Assembly (NCBI GenBank): GCA_016650185.1
Contig: JAENWE010000119.1
Span: 1 to 6,091, forward strand
DNA length: 6,091 nt
DNA from: Vicinamibacteria bacterium
Lineage (GTDB): Bacteria > Acidobacteriota > Vicinamibacteria > Fen-336 > JAGNNV01
Direction of reading: 5' to 3'
The notes below the pieces were generated by a model that ran no database searches, had not been told where the DNA came from, and saw nothing but the letters and a program-made list of their open reading frames with translations. Both the position numbers and the translations under genes were made by a program. Positions 1 through 5,639 of the stretch are shown one piece after another; position 1 is the first letter of the stretch, and each line of letters begins with the position of its first letter.

Positions 1-166
1 GGCCCAGACCTACAACACCGCCATCCTCAGGATGCCGGCGCGACTCTTCGCGGGATTCTTCGGCATGACCCAGAAGCCCTACTTCCAGGCGGTCACGGGA
101 AGCGAGAAGCCTCCGCCCGTCAAGTTCGACTTCGGAGCGGCGCCCGCCGCCACGCCCGTAAAGTAG
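1..166 (+). CDS. lemA: LemA family protein, C-terminal end (5' truncated by window)
   Basis: The open frame beginning at base 2 gives 54 residues and stops at TAG 164-166. It contains AQTYNTAILRMPARLFAGFF followed by GMTQKPYFQA. This matches the end of the LemA helical domain, where a Y/FN-x-(7-8)-P-x-x-(L/I)-(I/F)-A-G-x-F-G-F-x-x-(K/R)-P-Y-F pattern is typical. LemA proteins have an N-terminal membrane anchor and a coiled helical domain; their biochemical role is poorly defined. The short Pro/Ala-rich tail after PYFQA looks like a natural, variable C-terminus. The next gene, a TPM-domain protein, starts 4 bases after the stop, and LemA-TPM is a very common neighbour pair, which supports the call. 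Only about the last quarter of the gene is visible, so the start and anchor cannot be judged. Confidence 0.88.
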   Translation, partial: AQTYNTAILRMPARLFAGFFGMTQKPYFQAVTGSEKPPPVKFDFGAAPAATPVK

Positions 167-170
167 TTCG

Positions 171-995
171 TTGGCCCGGGCCGGCTGGATCCATGCGCCT
201 GCCCGCCGGGCGAGGCTGGGACTGCTTCTTCTTGCCGTCTCTCCGTTTCAGGTCTTTGCGCAGCCTCAGGTTCCGCCGCCGCCTGCGAACTTTTTCACCG
301 ATGTCACCGGAGCGGTGCCCGCCGGCGAGGCTTATCAGATCGAACAGAAGCTGGGCGAGTTTCAGCGGACGTCCTCGAACCAGATTCTGGTCGTGGTCGC
401 CGACCGCCTGCCCGAGGGCTACGCATCCCTTGAGGAATACACCAACCGGACCGCAGAAGCCTGGAGGGTCGGGGATAAGACTCGCGACAACGGAGCGGTC
501 CTGTTCGTCTTCGTCGGAGATCGGAAGGTTCGAATTGAAGTCGGCTACGGCCTCGAGGGCGCCCTTCCCGACGCTCTCGCCTCACGCATTATCAACGACG
601 AGATCACGCCCCGGTTCCGGGAGGGCAAGTACGGAGAGGGACTCATTGCCGGTGTGGACGCCATCATTCTGGCCACCAAGGGCGAGTACCAGCCCTCGTC
701 CAAGACGAGATCGTCCGGGGAGAAGCTGCTCATCGTTCTGGTTGTCCTCTTCTTCTTCGCGATCGGCGTCTTCTTTCCTCTCTGGCGCGAAATCATGTCC
801 ATTCGCAGGCCACGCACCTATTCCGGCCGCGGCGCTTCCGGACGCCGGATCGGCCGCGGCTTTGGGGCGGGCGGTGGAATCGGTGGTGGGTGGTCAGGCG
901 GCGGTGGAGGTTCCTGGGGCGGTGGTGGGGGTGGGGGAGGCTTTTCAGGGGGCGGCGGCTCCTTTGGCGGTGGCGGCGCCTCCGGAAGCTGGTGA
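171..995 (+). CDS. TPM-domain membrane protein with Gly-rich tail (YgcG-like)
   Basis: This 274-residue protein has four parts. Residues 15-30 are a signal-peptide core (RLGLLLLAV...VFA), with likely cleavage after A30. Residues about 41-168 are a TPM domain (PF04536 type), with FFTDVTGAV at the start, then NQILVVVA, the conserved NGAVLFVFVGDRKVRIEVGYGLEGALPD stretch in pieces, and FREGKYGEGLIAGV. One membrane helix lies at about 186-205. The tail at 219-274 is glycine-rich and ends GGGGASGSW, a hallmark of this family. The domain should therefore sit outside the cytoplasmic membrane. Some TPM proteins have phosphatase activity (plant TLP18.3) and others help membrane-complex assembly; the role here is unknown. 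The start is TTG at 171: an in-frame TAA at 159-161 leaves no room upstream, and no ATG or GTG comes before the signal peptide. The tight spacing to lemA and the following TPM gene indicates one operon. Confidence 0.9.
   Translation: MARAGWIHAPARRARLGLLLLAVSPFQVFAQPQVPPPPANFFTDVTGAVPAGEAYQIEQKLGEFQRTSSNQILVVVADRLPEGYASLEEYTNRTAEAWRVGDKTRDNGAVLFVFVGDRKVRIEVGYGLEGALPDALASRIINDEITPRFREGKYGEGLIAGVDAIILATKGEYQPSSKTRSSGEKLLIVLVVLFFFAIGVFFPLWREIMSIRRPRTYSGRGASGRRIGRGFGAGGGIGGGWSGGGGGSWGGGGGGGGFSGGGGSFGGGGASGSW
825..992 (+). repeat. Glycine-rich low-complexity tract
   Basis: This segment of the TPM gene is built mainly from GGN glycine codons interrupted by S, F, W and A codons, and encodes residues 219-274. 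It is a low-complexity coding tract rather than a tandem repeat with a fixed unit. Such tails are usual at the C-terminus of YgcG/TPM proteins and probably form a disordered cytoplasmic or membrane-proximal extension. The tract also creates a long proline-rich open frame on the opposite strand, which is an artefact of the GGN runs. Confidence 0.8.
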
Positions 996-1004
996 GTGTG
1001 AGCT

Positions 1005-1442
1005 ATGAGCGCATCCTTCTTCTCGAGAATTGACGAACCGAGAGTCGTGGAGGCCATCCGCCTGGCCGAGCTTCGCTGCCGGGGTGAGATCCGCGTTCAC
1101 GTGACCGGGAAGCCGGTCAGCGATGTGATCAAAGAGGCGACCGCCACTTTCGAGCGGCTCGGCATGACCGCGACCGCCGAACGGAACGGCGTGCTGATCT
1201 TTGTGGCTTCGAGGAGCCAGAAATTCGCGGTTCTGGGCGATTCCGGCATGACCTCCATCGTCGGAACGCACGTCCTGGACGAAATGGCGGCGTCGATGTC
1301 GACGGCGTTCCGAGAGGGCCGCTTCACCGATGGTCTGGTGGCCGCGGTGGAAAGAGCGGGAGATCTCCTGGCGGCCCACTTTCCGCGGGTCGAGGGAGTT
1401 TCCGACGAGAACGAGCTTTCGAACGACATCAGCCGCGGCTGA
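1005..1442 (+). CDS. Small TPM-domain protein, soluble
   Basis: This 145-residue protein has no signal peptide and no membrane helix. It is one TPM domain, shorter than its upstream neighbour. The matching landmarks are RGEIRVHVTG (27-36), ERNGVLIFVASRSQKFAVLGD (59-79, in pieces) and FREGRFTDGLVAAVERAGDLLAAHFP (102-127). These parallel NQILVVVA, NGAVLFVFVGDRKVRIEVG and FREGKYGEGLIAGV in the first TPM protein, so the two are probably old paralogues. The ATG at 1005 is preceded by GGTGAG at 991-996, an SD variant at good spacing that overlaps the stop of the upstream gene and suggests coupled translation. LemA, a membrane TPM protein and a soluble TPM protein in a row is a widespread cassette of uncertain function. 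The last 14 bases overlap the end of pyrF on the other strand. Confidence 0.85.
   Translation: MSASFFSRIDEPRVVEAIRLAELRCRGEIRVHVTGKPVSDVIKEATATFERLGMTATAERNGVLIFVASRSQKFAVLGDSGMTSIVGTHVLDEMAASMSTAFREGRFTDGLVAAVERAGDLLAAHFPRVEGVSDENELSNDISRG
1429..1442. other. Convergent stop-to-stop overlap, 14-base perfect palindrome
   Basis: TCAGCCGCGGCTGA is identical to its own reverse complement. Read on the plus strand it ends the small TPM gene; read on the minus strand it ends pyrF. Both proteins therefore finish with Ser-Arg-Gly and TGA. In RNA from either strand it could fold as a 5-bp stem with a CGCG loop. No T-run follows on either side, so terminator function is only a possibility. Confidence 0.7.
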
Positions 1443-2124
1443 GTTCCTCCACGATCGCCTTGGCCGCATCCGCCGGGGAGTCCGCCTCGGTGATCGGCCG
1501 TCCCACGACAATGTAATCGCATCCCAGTTTCAGGGCTTCTCGCGGTGTCGTGACTCTGGCCTGGTCGCGTTTCGCCGAACCCTTGGGCCTGATACCGGGC
1601 GTCACGATCATCAAATCGTCTCCCACCACATTTCGGATGATCTCGACCTCGTGGGGTGAGCAGACCACTCCGTCGATGCCTGAGGCGCGGGCCAGGCCAA
1701 CCAGTTGGAGGACGGTCTCGGCCACGGTGCCGCGGGCGCCCGTCTCCTTGAGAGAATCATCGGTCAGCGAGGTCAAAACGGTGATTCCCAGGAGTTGCGT
1801 TCCCTCGGCGGGAAGTGCGGACGCCGCTGCCTCGAGCATCGCGCGTCCACCCGAAAGATGAACGGTGACAAAGAAGGCGCCCAGTTGCGAAGCCGATCCC
1901 ACCGCCTTGGCCACGGTGTTCGGGATGTCGTGAAACTTAAGATCGAGGAAGACCCGACCCCCGCCGGCCACGATCGAGCGCACCACTTCCGGGCCTTCAG
2001 ACGTGAATAACTCCATGCCGACCTTGAACATTCCGACGTGGGGGCTAAGCTCCTCGACCAGCCTCTCCGCCCTCTCCTTTGAGTCAATGTCGAGGGCGAC
2101 GATCAGGCGATCCTTGGGGTTCAT
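1429..2124 (-). CDS. pyrF: Orotidine-5'-phosphate decarboxylase
   Basis: PyrF decarboxylates OMP to UMP, the last step of de novo pyrimidine synthesis, in the cytoplasm. From the ATG at 2124 the protein has 231 residues, normal for the short bacterial (E. coli/B. subtilis) type. The family signature is complete: LIVALD with D12, K34 in FKVGME, the catalytic DLKFHDIPNTV with D61, K63 and D66, VHLSGG at 88-93, TPGIRP at 175-180, DQARVTTP at 187-194, and the phosphate-binding VVGRPI at 206-211. ATG 2124 is preferred over a TTG 30 bases upstream because AGGAA lies about 9 bases before it and the protein then begins MNPKDRLIVALD, as family members do. NUDIX lies upstream on the same strand with an 80-base gap. 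No other pyr genes are visible. Confidence 0.96.
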   Translation of the reverse strand: MNPKDRLIVALDIDSKERAERLVEELSPHVGMFKVGMELFTSEGPEVVRSIVAGGGRVFLDLKFHDIPNTVAKAVGSASQLGAFFVTVHLSGGRAMLEAAASALPAEGTQLLGITVLTSLTDDSLKETGARGTVAETVLQLVGLARASGIDGVVCSPHEVEIIRNVVGDDLMIVTPGIRPKGSAKRDQARVTTPREALKLGCDYIVVGRPITEADSPADAAKAIVEELSRG

Positions 2125-2158
2125 GTAGTGGCTTCCTGAGTTCTGCGGGGACAATCTG

Positions 2159-2164
2159 ATGATA
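2159..2164 (-). promoter_or_regulatory. Possible -10 box of pyrF
   Basis: On the minus strand TATCAT (5 of 6 matches to TATAAT) lies 34 bases before the pyrF ATG, inside the 80-base gap after the NUDIX gene. This would give a leader of roughly 28 bases containing the AGGAA ribosome binding site. No good -35 box is found 16-18 bases upstream, so this is a weak call. pyrF could also be read through from the NUDIX gene. Confidence 0.3.
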
Positions 2165-2204
2165 GCGAGCCTTTGGGGGAATCCCGTCTGGCGTCATCCC
2201 GAAG

Positions 2205-2780
2205 TCAACCTCGTGATTCCAGGATTACTGTCGCCTTCCGGATCATCCTCTTGAGGCCCGGGTCGATGTCCATGGCCAGAGCCTCTTGAACCCTGAACCA
2301 GCGGAGCGGTGGTCCTGGCGGCGTGGGGGCGCTGGTCTGCGGGGACTCCACCCGCACCCTCTCGGACGGGTCGGCCACGAACAAATAGCGAAGGTCCAGA
2401 TGTTCATGCTCGGGGTCCTGCTTGCGGGCCGGGATCTTGTGAATATCAACGTCGAAGGGTCGGGGCGCGGTGGGATGAAGCCTGAGGTCTAGTCCGGTCT
2501 CTTCGGCCACCTCCCGGCTGGCGACGTCTTCGCCCCTGGTCTCTCCTCGCTCACCGTGCCCACCGGGCTGTAGCCACCGTTGGAGCTTTTCGTGATGGAG
2601 GAGAAGGACGGCCGAGCCATCCTCAGACATGACGAGTCCGGAGCCGGTGCAGTGCCCCTCTCTTATAGTCCGGTCAAACGGGTCAGGATGGGCCCGGGCG
2701 AACCGGAGGATCCGGGCCCGGTCCTCCTCCTCCCTCGGTTCCGAGGTTTGGTGGGCCGACAGGATCGCCGCAAGGTTCAT
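2205..2780 (-). CDS. NUDIX hydrolase
   Basis: This 191-residue protein carries a Nudix box at about 72-97: PGGHGERGE, then REVAEETGL, with E93 and E94 as the metal-binding glutamates of the REUXEE core. There is one more residue than in the textbook GX5EX7REUXEEXGU spacing (eight residues, TRGEDVAS, before RE). The variant WLQPGGH box, the preceding HPDPFDR...GH segment (31-43), the LLLHHEKLQRWLQPGGH stretch and DVDIHKIPARK (110-120) followed by HLDLRYLF all fit a MutT-like subgroup in which this extra residue is usual. NUDIX enzymes cleave nucleoside diphosphates linked to another moiety; the substrate cannot be read from the sequence. Residues 144-158 are a Pro/Thr/Ser-rich loop. The ATG at 2780 has only a weak purine match upstream. 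The gene is divergent from the CorA gene and on the same strand as pyrF. Confidence 0.92.
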   Translation of the reverse strand: MNLAAILSAHQTSEPREEEDRARILRFARAHPDPFDRTIREGHCTGSGLVMSEDGSAVLLLHHEKLQRWLQPGGHGERGETRGEDVASREVAEETGLDLRLHPTAPRPFDVDIHKIPARKQDPEHEHLDLRYLFVADPSERVRVESPQTSAPTPPGPPLRWFRVQEALAMDIDPGLKRMIRKATVILESRG

Positions 2781-2787
2781 GCCTGCG

Positions 2788-2793
2788 ATTGTA
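2788..2793 (-). promoter_or_regulatory. Possible -10 box of the NUDIX gene, close to ATG
   Basis: On the minus strand TACAAT (5 of 6 to TATAAT) ends 7 bases before the NUDIX ATG at 2780. If used, transcription would begin at or next to the start codon and give a leaderless mRNA, in keeping with the poor ribosome binding site. No convincing -35 box is seen. The whole divergent gap to the CorA gene is only 56 bases. Confidence 0.3.
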
Positions 2794-2836
2794 ATGGCCG
2801 CTTCGAAATCGGCCGTCTTGGTGGCAGACTGGACCT

Positions 2837-3856
2837 GTGGTGACGACCGAGCCGGGTTTTTATGGAGTCAGCTTCTCCCGGGCCGACAAATCCGTTCGAC
2901 GTTTCACTCGCGAGGATCTCGACCGCGAATTGAACGACGAAGGAGTCTTCTCCTGGATCGATGTCCAGGGCGGAGACATCAGCGTACTCAACGACCTGCT
3001 CAAGAGACTCGAGCTGAATCTCCGCCTGGTCTCCCATTTCGATGATCCGGAAATACTCCCTCGTATCGTCGAGCGCTCCGAGTCGCTCGCGTTCTATCTC
3101 TACGAGGTCGAGGATCCGGAAAAGCACCTCGATACCAGTCGAGGCATCAGCGCGATCGAACTGGATCGTATGGTCCTGGTCCTCTCGACCGAATACGTGA
3201 TCACGTACCACCGCCGGCAGATGGACGTGGTCGATGTGGTCAAGGCCAGTTGCGAGCATTCGTTCCGGCTGGCCGGAAAGAGTCCCGCGTTCATCGCCTT
3301 CCTGTTCCTCGAACGATGTCTGTACGACTGTGCGCATCTCAATCTCGCCAACGACAACGCCCTGGATGTTCTCGATTCCAAACTGGTTAAAGGTGATTCC
3401 GCCTCCGCTCAGCAGGGGCTCGATGAGGTTGCCGGAAACATCCTGACTCTGAAAAAGCTCGCCGCCTCTCTTCATATCGTCTTGATGCTGCTCGGCACCA
3501 AACGAAGCCGCTTCGTCAGTCCCGAAGCCAAATCCTCGTTTCAAGAAATCTTGGGGAACGCCCTGGCCATCCGCGGCTCCGTCGACTCATCGCGTGACCT
3601 GCTCGACGGCGTGCTGGCCAGCATTCAGGCCGTCTCCGCCAACAAGACCAACGAGGTCATGCGCGTGCTCACCGTCATGTCCGGCATCCTCCTTCCCCTC
3701 TCTCTGATCGCCGGGATCTACGGCATGAACTTCGAGAACATGCCCGAGCTGCATCAGCCGCGCGGATACTTCTCGGTTCTCGGAGTCATGGCGATCCTGG
3801 CCGTGGTCCTGTTCCTGGCCTTCCGCCGGGTGGGTTTCATAGGTCGTCAGAGGTGA
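2837..3856 (+). CDS. corA: CorA-family magnesium/divalent cation channel
   Basis: This 339-residue protein is within the usual CorA length. The soluble N-terminal domain (about 1-270) includes WIDVQGGD (40-47), the IELDRMVLVLSTEYVITYHR region (107-125) and long helices. NKTNEVMRVLTVMSGILLPL (269-288) leads into membrane helix 1 (about 277-296), which ends in the signature YGMNF with G296-M297-N298. The short outer loop carries MPEL (302-305). Helix 2 spans about 312-330, and a basic tail FRRVGFIGRQR ends the protein. CorA proteins form pentameric channels for Mg2+ and sometimes Co2+ or Ni2+; GMN is the ion-selecting ring. The start is GTG at 2837, with a second GTG directly after it at 2840; both have only a weak GGA upstream, so the exact start is uncertain by one codon. 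The TGA stop overlaps or nearly touches the amidohydrolase start, implying one transcript. Confidence 0.94.
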   Translation: MVTTEPGFYGVSFSRADKSVRRFTREDLDRELNDEGVFSWIDVQGGDISVLNDLLKRLELNLRLVSHFDDPEILPRIVERSESLAFYLYEVEDPEKHLDTSRGISAIELDRMVLVLSTEYVITYHRRQMDVVDVVKASCEHSFRLAGKSPAFIAFLFLERCLYDCAHLNLANDNALDVLDSKLVKGDSASAQQGLDEVAGNILTLKKLAASLHIVLMLLGTKRSRFVSPEAKSSFQEILGNALAIRGSVDSSRDLLDGVLASIQAVSANKTNEVMRVLTVMSGILLPLSLIAGIYGMNFENMPELHQPRGYFSVLGVMAILAVVLFLAFRRVGFIGRQR

Positions 3857-3891
3857 CCATGGCCCGCCCTGGCGTTCGTTGTGAGGGTCCC

Positions 3892-5205
3892 ATGCGCGTA
3901 CTGAACCCTTCGTCCCTCTTCATGAGCGTGGCCCTGGCCGCGGGACCGGCCCTCCAGGCACCCGCCCAGGACGCTGCGCCCGTCATCATCGTAAAGGCCG
4001 CCCGCCTCATTGATGGCCGGGGCGGGGCTCCTGTGTCCCCGGCCATGGTCCGCATCGAAGGAGACAGGATCGCCGCCGTGGGCCAGACCCTGCCCGTGCC
4101 CGCCGGCGCTCGCGTGATCGATCTCGGGACCGCTACCCTTCTTCCCGGACTGCTCGACCTTCATACTCACATGACGGACCGGTTCGGCGTCCACTGGGAA
4201 GAGGCCCTCGTCACCACCACCCCCGCCGACGCGGCTCTGTGGGGCGCGCGGAACGCTCGCGACACGCTCGAAGCGGGGTTCACCACCTGTCGAGAGATGG
4301 GGCCGACCTGGCCCTACACCGATGTCGCCCTTAGGAACGCCATTAATGAAGGAGCGGTTCCCGGACCGCGGCTGATGGTGGCCGGAAACTACGTCTCCTC
4401 GACCGGGGGTGCTGGAGACGCGCGTCAATTCTCCCCCTACGTCGATGTTCTCATCGTCCGCAATCTGGCCGATGGCCCGGACGAGATTGTGAAGGCGGTG
4501 AGGACCAACTTCAAAAACGGCGCCGACTTCATCAAGATCCTGGCCACCGGAGCGGTGCTCTCAAAGGGCATCGAGCCCGGTGCCCAGCAGTATTCGGACG
4601 CGGAAATCGGAGCCGCAGTCACCGAGGCCACGCGCTGGGGGCGCCAGGTGGCCGCCCACGCTCACGGCGCCGGTGGGGTCAAGGCCGCCATCCGCGCCGG
4701 CGTCCGCACCATCGACCACGGCACCATGATGGACGACGAGGCCATCGAACTCCTGAAGCAGGCGGTCGGCCGCACCTATTTCGTGCCCACCCTCCTGACC
4801 GGCGAGTACATCGAAAGCTCGGCCCACATTCCGGAATCCGAAAAGGCCCGGAGTCGCAAGATCCGAGCAAGCGAGACCTGGAGTTTCAAGGCCGCCCTGG
4901 CCGCCGGTCTTCCCATGGGTGTGGCCACCGATTCAGGGGTCATTCCTCACGGCAAGAACGCCGGTGAGCTGCGGATCCGCGTCGGGTTGGGCGAGTCGCC
5001 CATGAGCGCGATCGTTTCGGCCACGAAACTGAACTCCGAGATCATCGGCTGGCAGGACCGCGTCGGGACCGTGGAGGCGGCGAAATTCGCCGACCTGATC
5101 GCGGTCCGAGGGGATCCCCTCAAGGACATCACCGAGCTGGAAAGGGTCGCCTTTGTGATGAAGGGCGGGGCGGTGGTGCGCGACGAACTCTCAACTCGCC
5201 GCTGA
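3892..5205 (+). CDS. Secreted metal-dependent amidohydrolase (imidazolonepropionase/prolidase-like)
   Basis: From the ATG at 3892 the protein has 437 residues. Residues 1-26 (MRVLNPSSLF...ALQAPAQ) form a Sec signal peptide, so the enzyme should act in the periplasm. VVRAGRLIDG-like strands (VIIVKAARLIDGRGGAP) lead to LLPGLLDLHTH with metal ligands H91 and H93. The remaining ligands of the binuclear amidohydrolase fold are visible: K215 in DFIKILATGA, a histidine of AHAHG (256/258), H276 in IDHGT and D347 in ATDSG. PHGKNAGEL and KFADLIAVRGDPLKDI are typical of the Xaa-Pro/Xaa-Arg dipeptidase-like branch; the actual substrate is unknown. Start choice: TGAGGG precedes ATG 3892 and gives the best signal peptide. 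ATG 3859 with AGAGGTG before it, and GTG 3853 sharing GTGA with the corA stop, are real alternatives and would add 11 or 13 residues. It is probably co-transcribed with corA. Confidence 0.88.
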   Translation: MRVLNPSSLFMSVALAAGPALQAPAQDAAPVIIVKAARLIDGRGGAPVSPAMVRIEGDRIAAVGQTLPVPAGARVIDLGTATLLPGLLDLHTHMTDRFGVHWEEALVTTTPADAALWGARNARDTLEAGFTTCREMGPTWPYTDVALRNAINEGAVPGPRLMVAGNYVSSTGGAGDARQFSPYVDVLIVRNLADGPDEIVKAVRTNFKNGADFIKILATGAVLSKGIEPGAQQYSDAEIGAAVTEATRWGRQVAAHAHGAGGVKAAIRAGVRTIDHGTMMDDEAIELLKQAVGRTYFVPTLLTGEYIESSAHIPESEKARSRKIRASETWSFKAALAAGLPMGVATDSGVIPHGKNAGELRIRVGLGESPMSAIVSATKLNSEIIGWQDRVGTVEAAKFADLIAVRGDPLKDITELERVAFVMKGGAVVRDELSTRR

Positions 5206-5212
5206 GACCAAC

Positions 5213-5236
5213 CGTTTCCTGGGGGATCAGGAAACG
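5213..5236. terminator. Hairpin between convergent genes, probable bidirectional terminator
   Basis: CGTTTCCTG (5213-5221) and CAGGAAACG (5228-5236) are perfect inverted copies separated by GGGGAT, giving a 9-bp stem and 6-base loop. It begins 7 bases after the amidohydrolase stop and runs through the last codons and stop codon of the convergent membrane-protein gene. Position and symmetry suit termination from both sides. No T-run follows on the plus strand, so it is not a classical intrinsic terminator. Confidence 0.6.
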
Positions 5237-5535
5237 ACGTAGGCCTGGCGCGGACGCCGCGGACGGAGCGCCCGGAACAGGAGCCAAGCTCCGAAAGCCA
5301 GGATCGTGACCGGGAAGGCAATGAGAGCGAGCGGGATCATGAGGAGCGTGAACCAGAACATCCCTTTGAAGACGCCCCGGAAAAGGCCCCCCATCACCGC
5401 TCCAATGATCTTCAGGGGAATCAGAACCAGGGTGAGAACCAGGGTGAAGACCACTTTCAGCAGAACGAGGGGGATCAGCACCAGCGAGCAAAGGGCGCCG
5501 AAACACATCAAGCACAAAACGAATAGCGTGGTCAT
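5227..5535 (-). CDS. Small hydrophobic membrane protein, unknown function
   Basis: I do not recognise this 102-residue protein. It is almost entirely hydrophobic: residues about 3-25 and 27-48 look like two membrane helices, a short basic stretch FRGVFKG (52-58) follows, then 59-88 forms one long or two short helices, and the tail RALRPRRPRQAYVVS is strongly basic, suggesting a cytoplasmic C-terminus. LVLIPL occurs twice (18-23 and 36-41) and TLVL is tandemly doubled (31-38), so part of it arose by local duplication. The ATG at 5535 is preferred over a TTG 57 bases upstream because AGGAAGGA, the strongest ribosome binding site in the window, lies about 7 bases before it and the membrane segment starts at once. 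It is divergent from the M20 gene and convergent with the amidohydrolase. The good translation signals and intact frame support a real gene. Confidence 0.7.
   Translation of the reverse strand: MTTLFVLCLMCFGALCSLVLIPLVLLKVVFTLVLTLVLIPLKIIGAVMGGLFRGVFKGMFWFTLLMIPLALIAFPVTILAFGAWLLFRALRPRRPRQAYVVS
5423..5446 (-). repeat. 12-base tandem duplication inside the membrane-protein gene
   Basis: AGAACCAGGGTG (plus-strand reading) occurs twice in perfect tandem at 5423-5434 and 5435-5446. On the coding strand it encodes the doubled TLVL. A related copy of the flanking segment lies at about 5469-5484 and encodes the other LVLIPL. The unit is a multiple of three, so copy-number change keeps the frame. 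Confidence 0.85.
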
Positions 5536-5602
5536 GGACTTTTCCTTCCTACCCGCGATAACGGACTCTGGGGTCTCCAGGTTCCGTTCCAATCGAAAAA
5601 AA

Positions 5603-5631
5603 CCGACGACGTTCCGCCTCGGACCTATGAT
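5603..5631 (+). promoter_or_regulatory. Possible leaderless promoter of the M20 gene
   Basis: TATGAT at 5626-5631 matches TATAAT at 5 of 6 positions and ends 8 bases before the ATG at 5640, so transcription would start within a couple of bases of the start codon. Seventeen bases upstream lies CCGACG (5603-5608), which shares only GAC with TTGACA. A run of seven A at 5596-5602 sits directly before it, where an UP element would be. No Shine-Dalgarno sequence precedes the ATG, which agrees with a leaderless message. The -35 is weak, so confidence is limited. Confidence 0.4.
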
Positions 5632-5639
5632 CCGCTCCC

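Noticed and set aside
193..1008. A 271-residue plus-strand open frame overlapping nearly the whole first TPM gene in another frame.
   Set aside because: Its translation is Arg/Ser/Pro-rich with no recognisable domain, while the other frame has a signal peptide, TPM domain and membrane helix. It is an effect of high GC content.
818..1057. A proline-rich minus-strand frame opposite the glycine-rich tail.
   Set aside because: It is simply the complement of GGN codon runs, giving CCN proline codons; no RBS or family match.
2155..2204. GGGAATCCC-type symmetry after the NUDIX stop, considered as a terminator before pyrF.
   Set aside because: The palindrome leaves no room for a loop, and wider pairings give only a 4-bp stem with no T-run.
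2777..3544. A 255-residue minus-strand frame inside the CorA gene.
   Set aside because: The plus-strand frame carries the full CorA signature including GMN and MPEL; the antisense translation has no known motif.
3847..4428. A 193-residue minus-strand frame across the start of the amidohydrolase.
   Set aside because: Low-complexity Gly/His/Arg translation, overlaps a gene with complete catalytic motifs, and shows no start signals.
5596..5620. On the minus strand, a CCGA...TCGG arrangement followed by seven T, resembling an intrinsic terminator.
   Set aside because: Only a 4-bp continuous stem with mismatches and a 12-base loop, in a place where no minus-strand gene would end; the A-run is better read as a promoter-side element.
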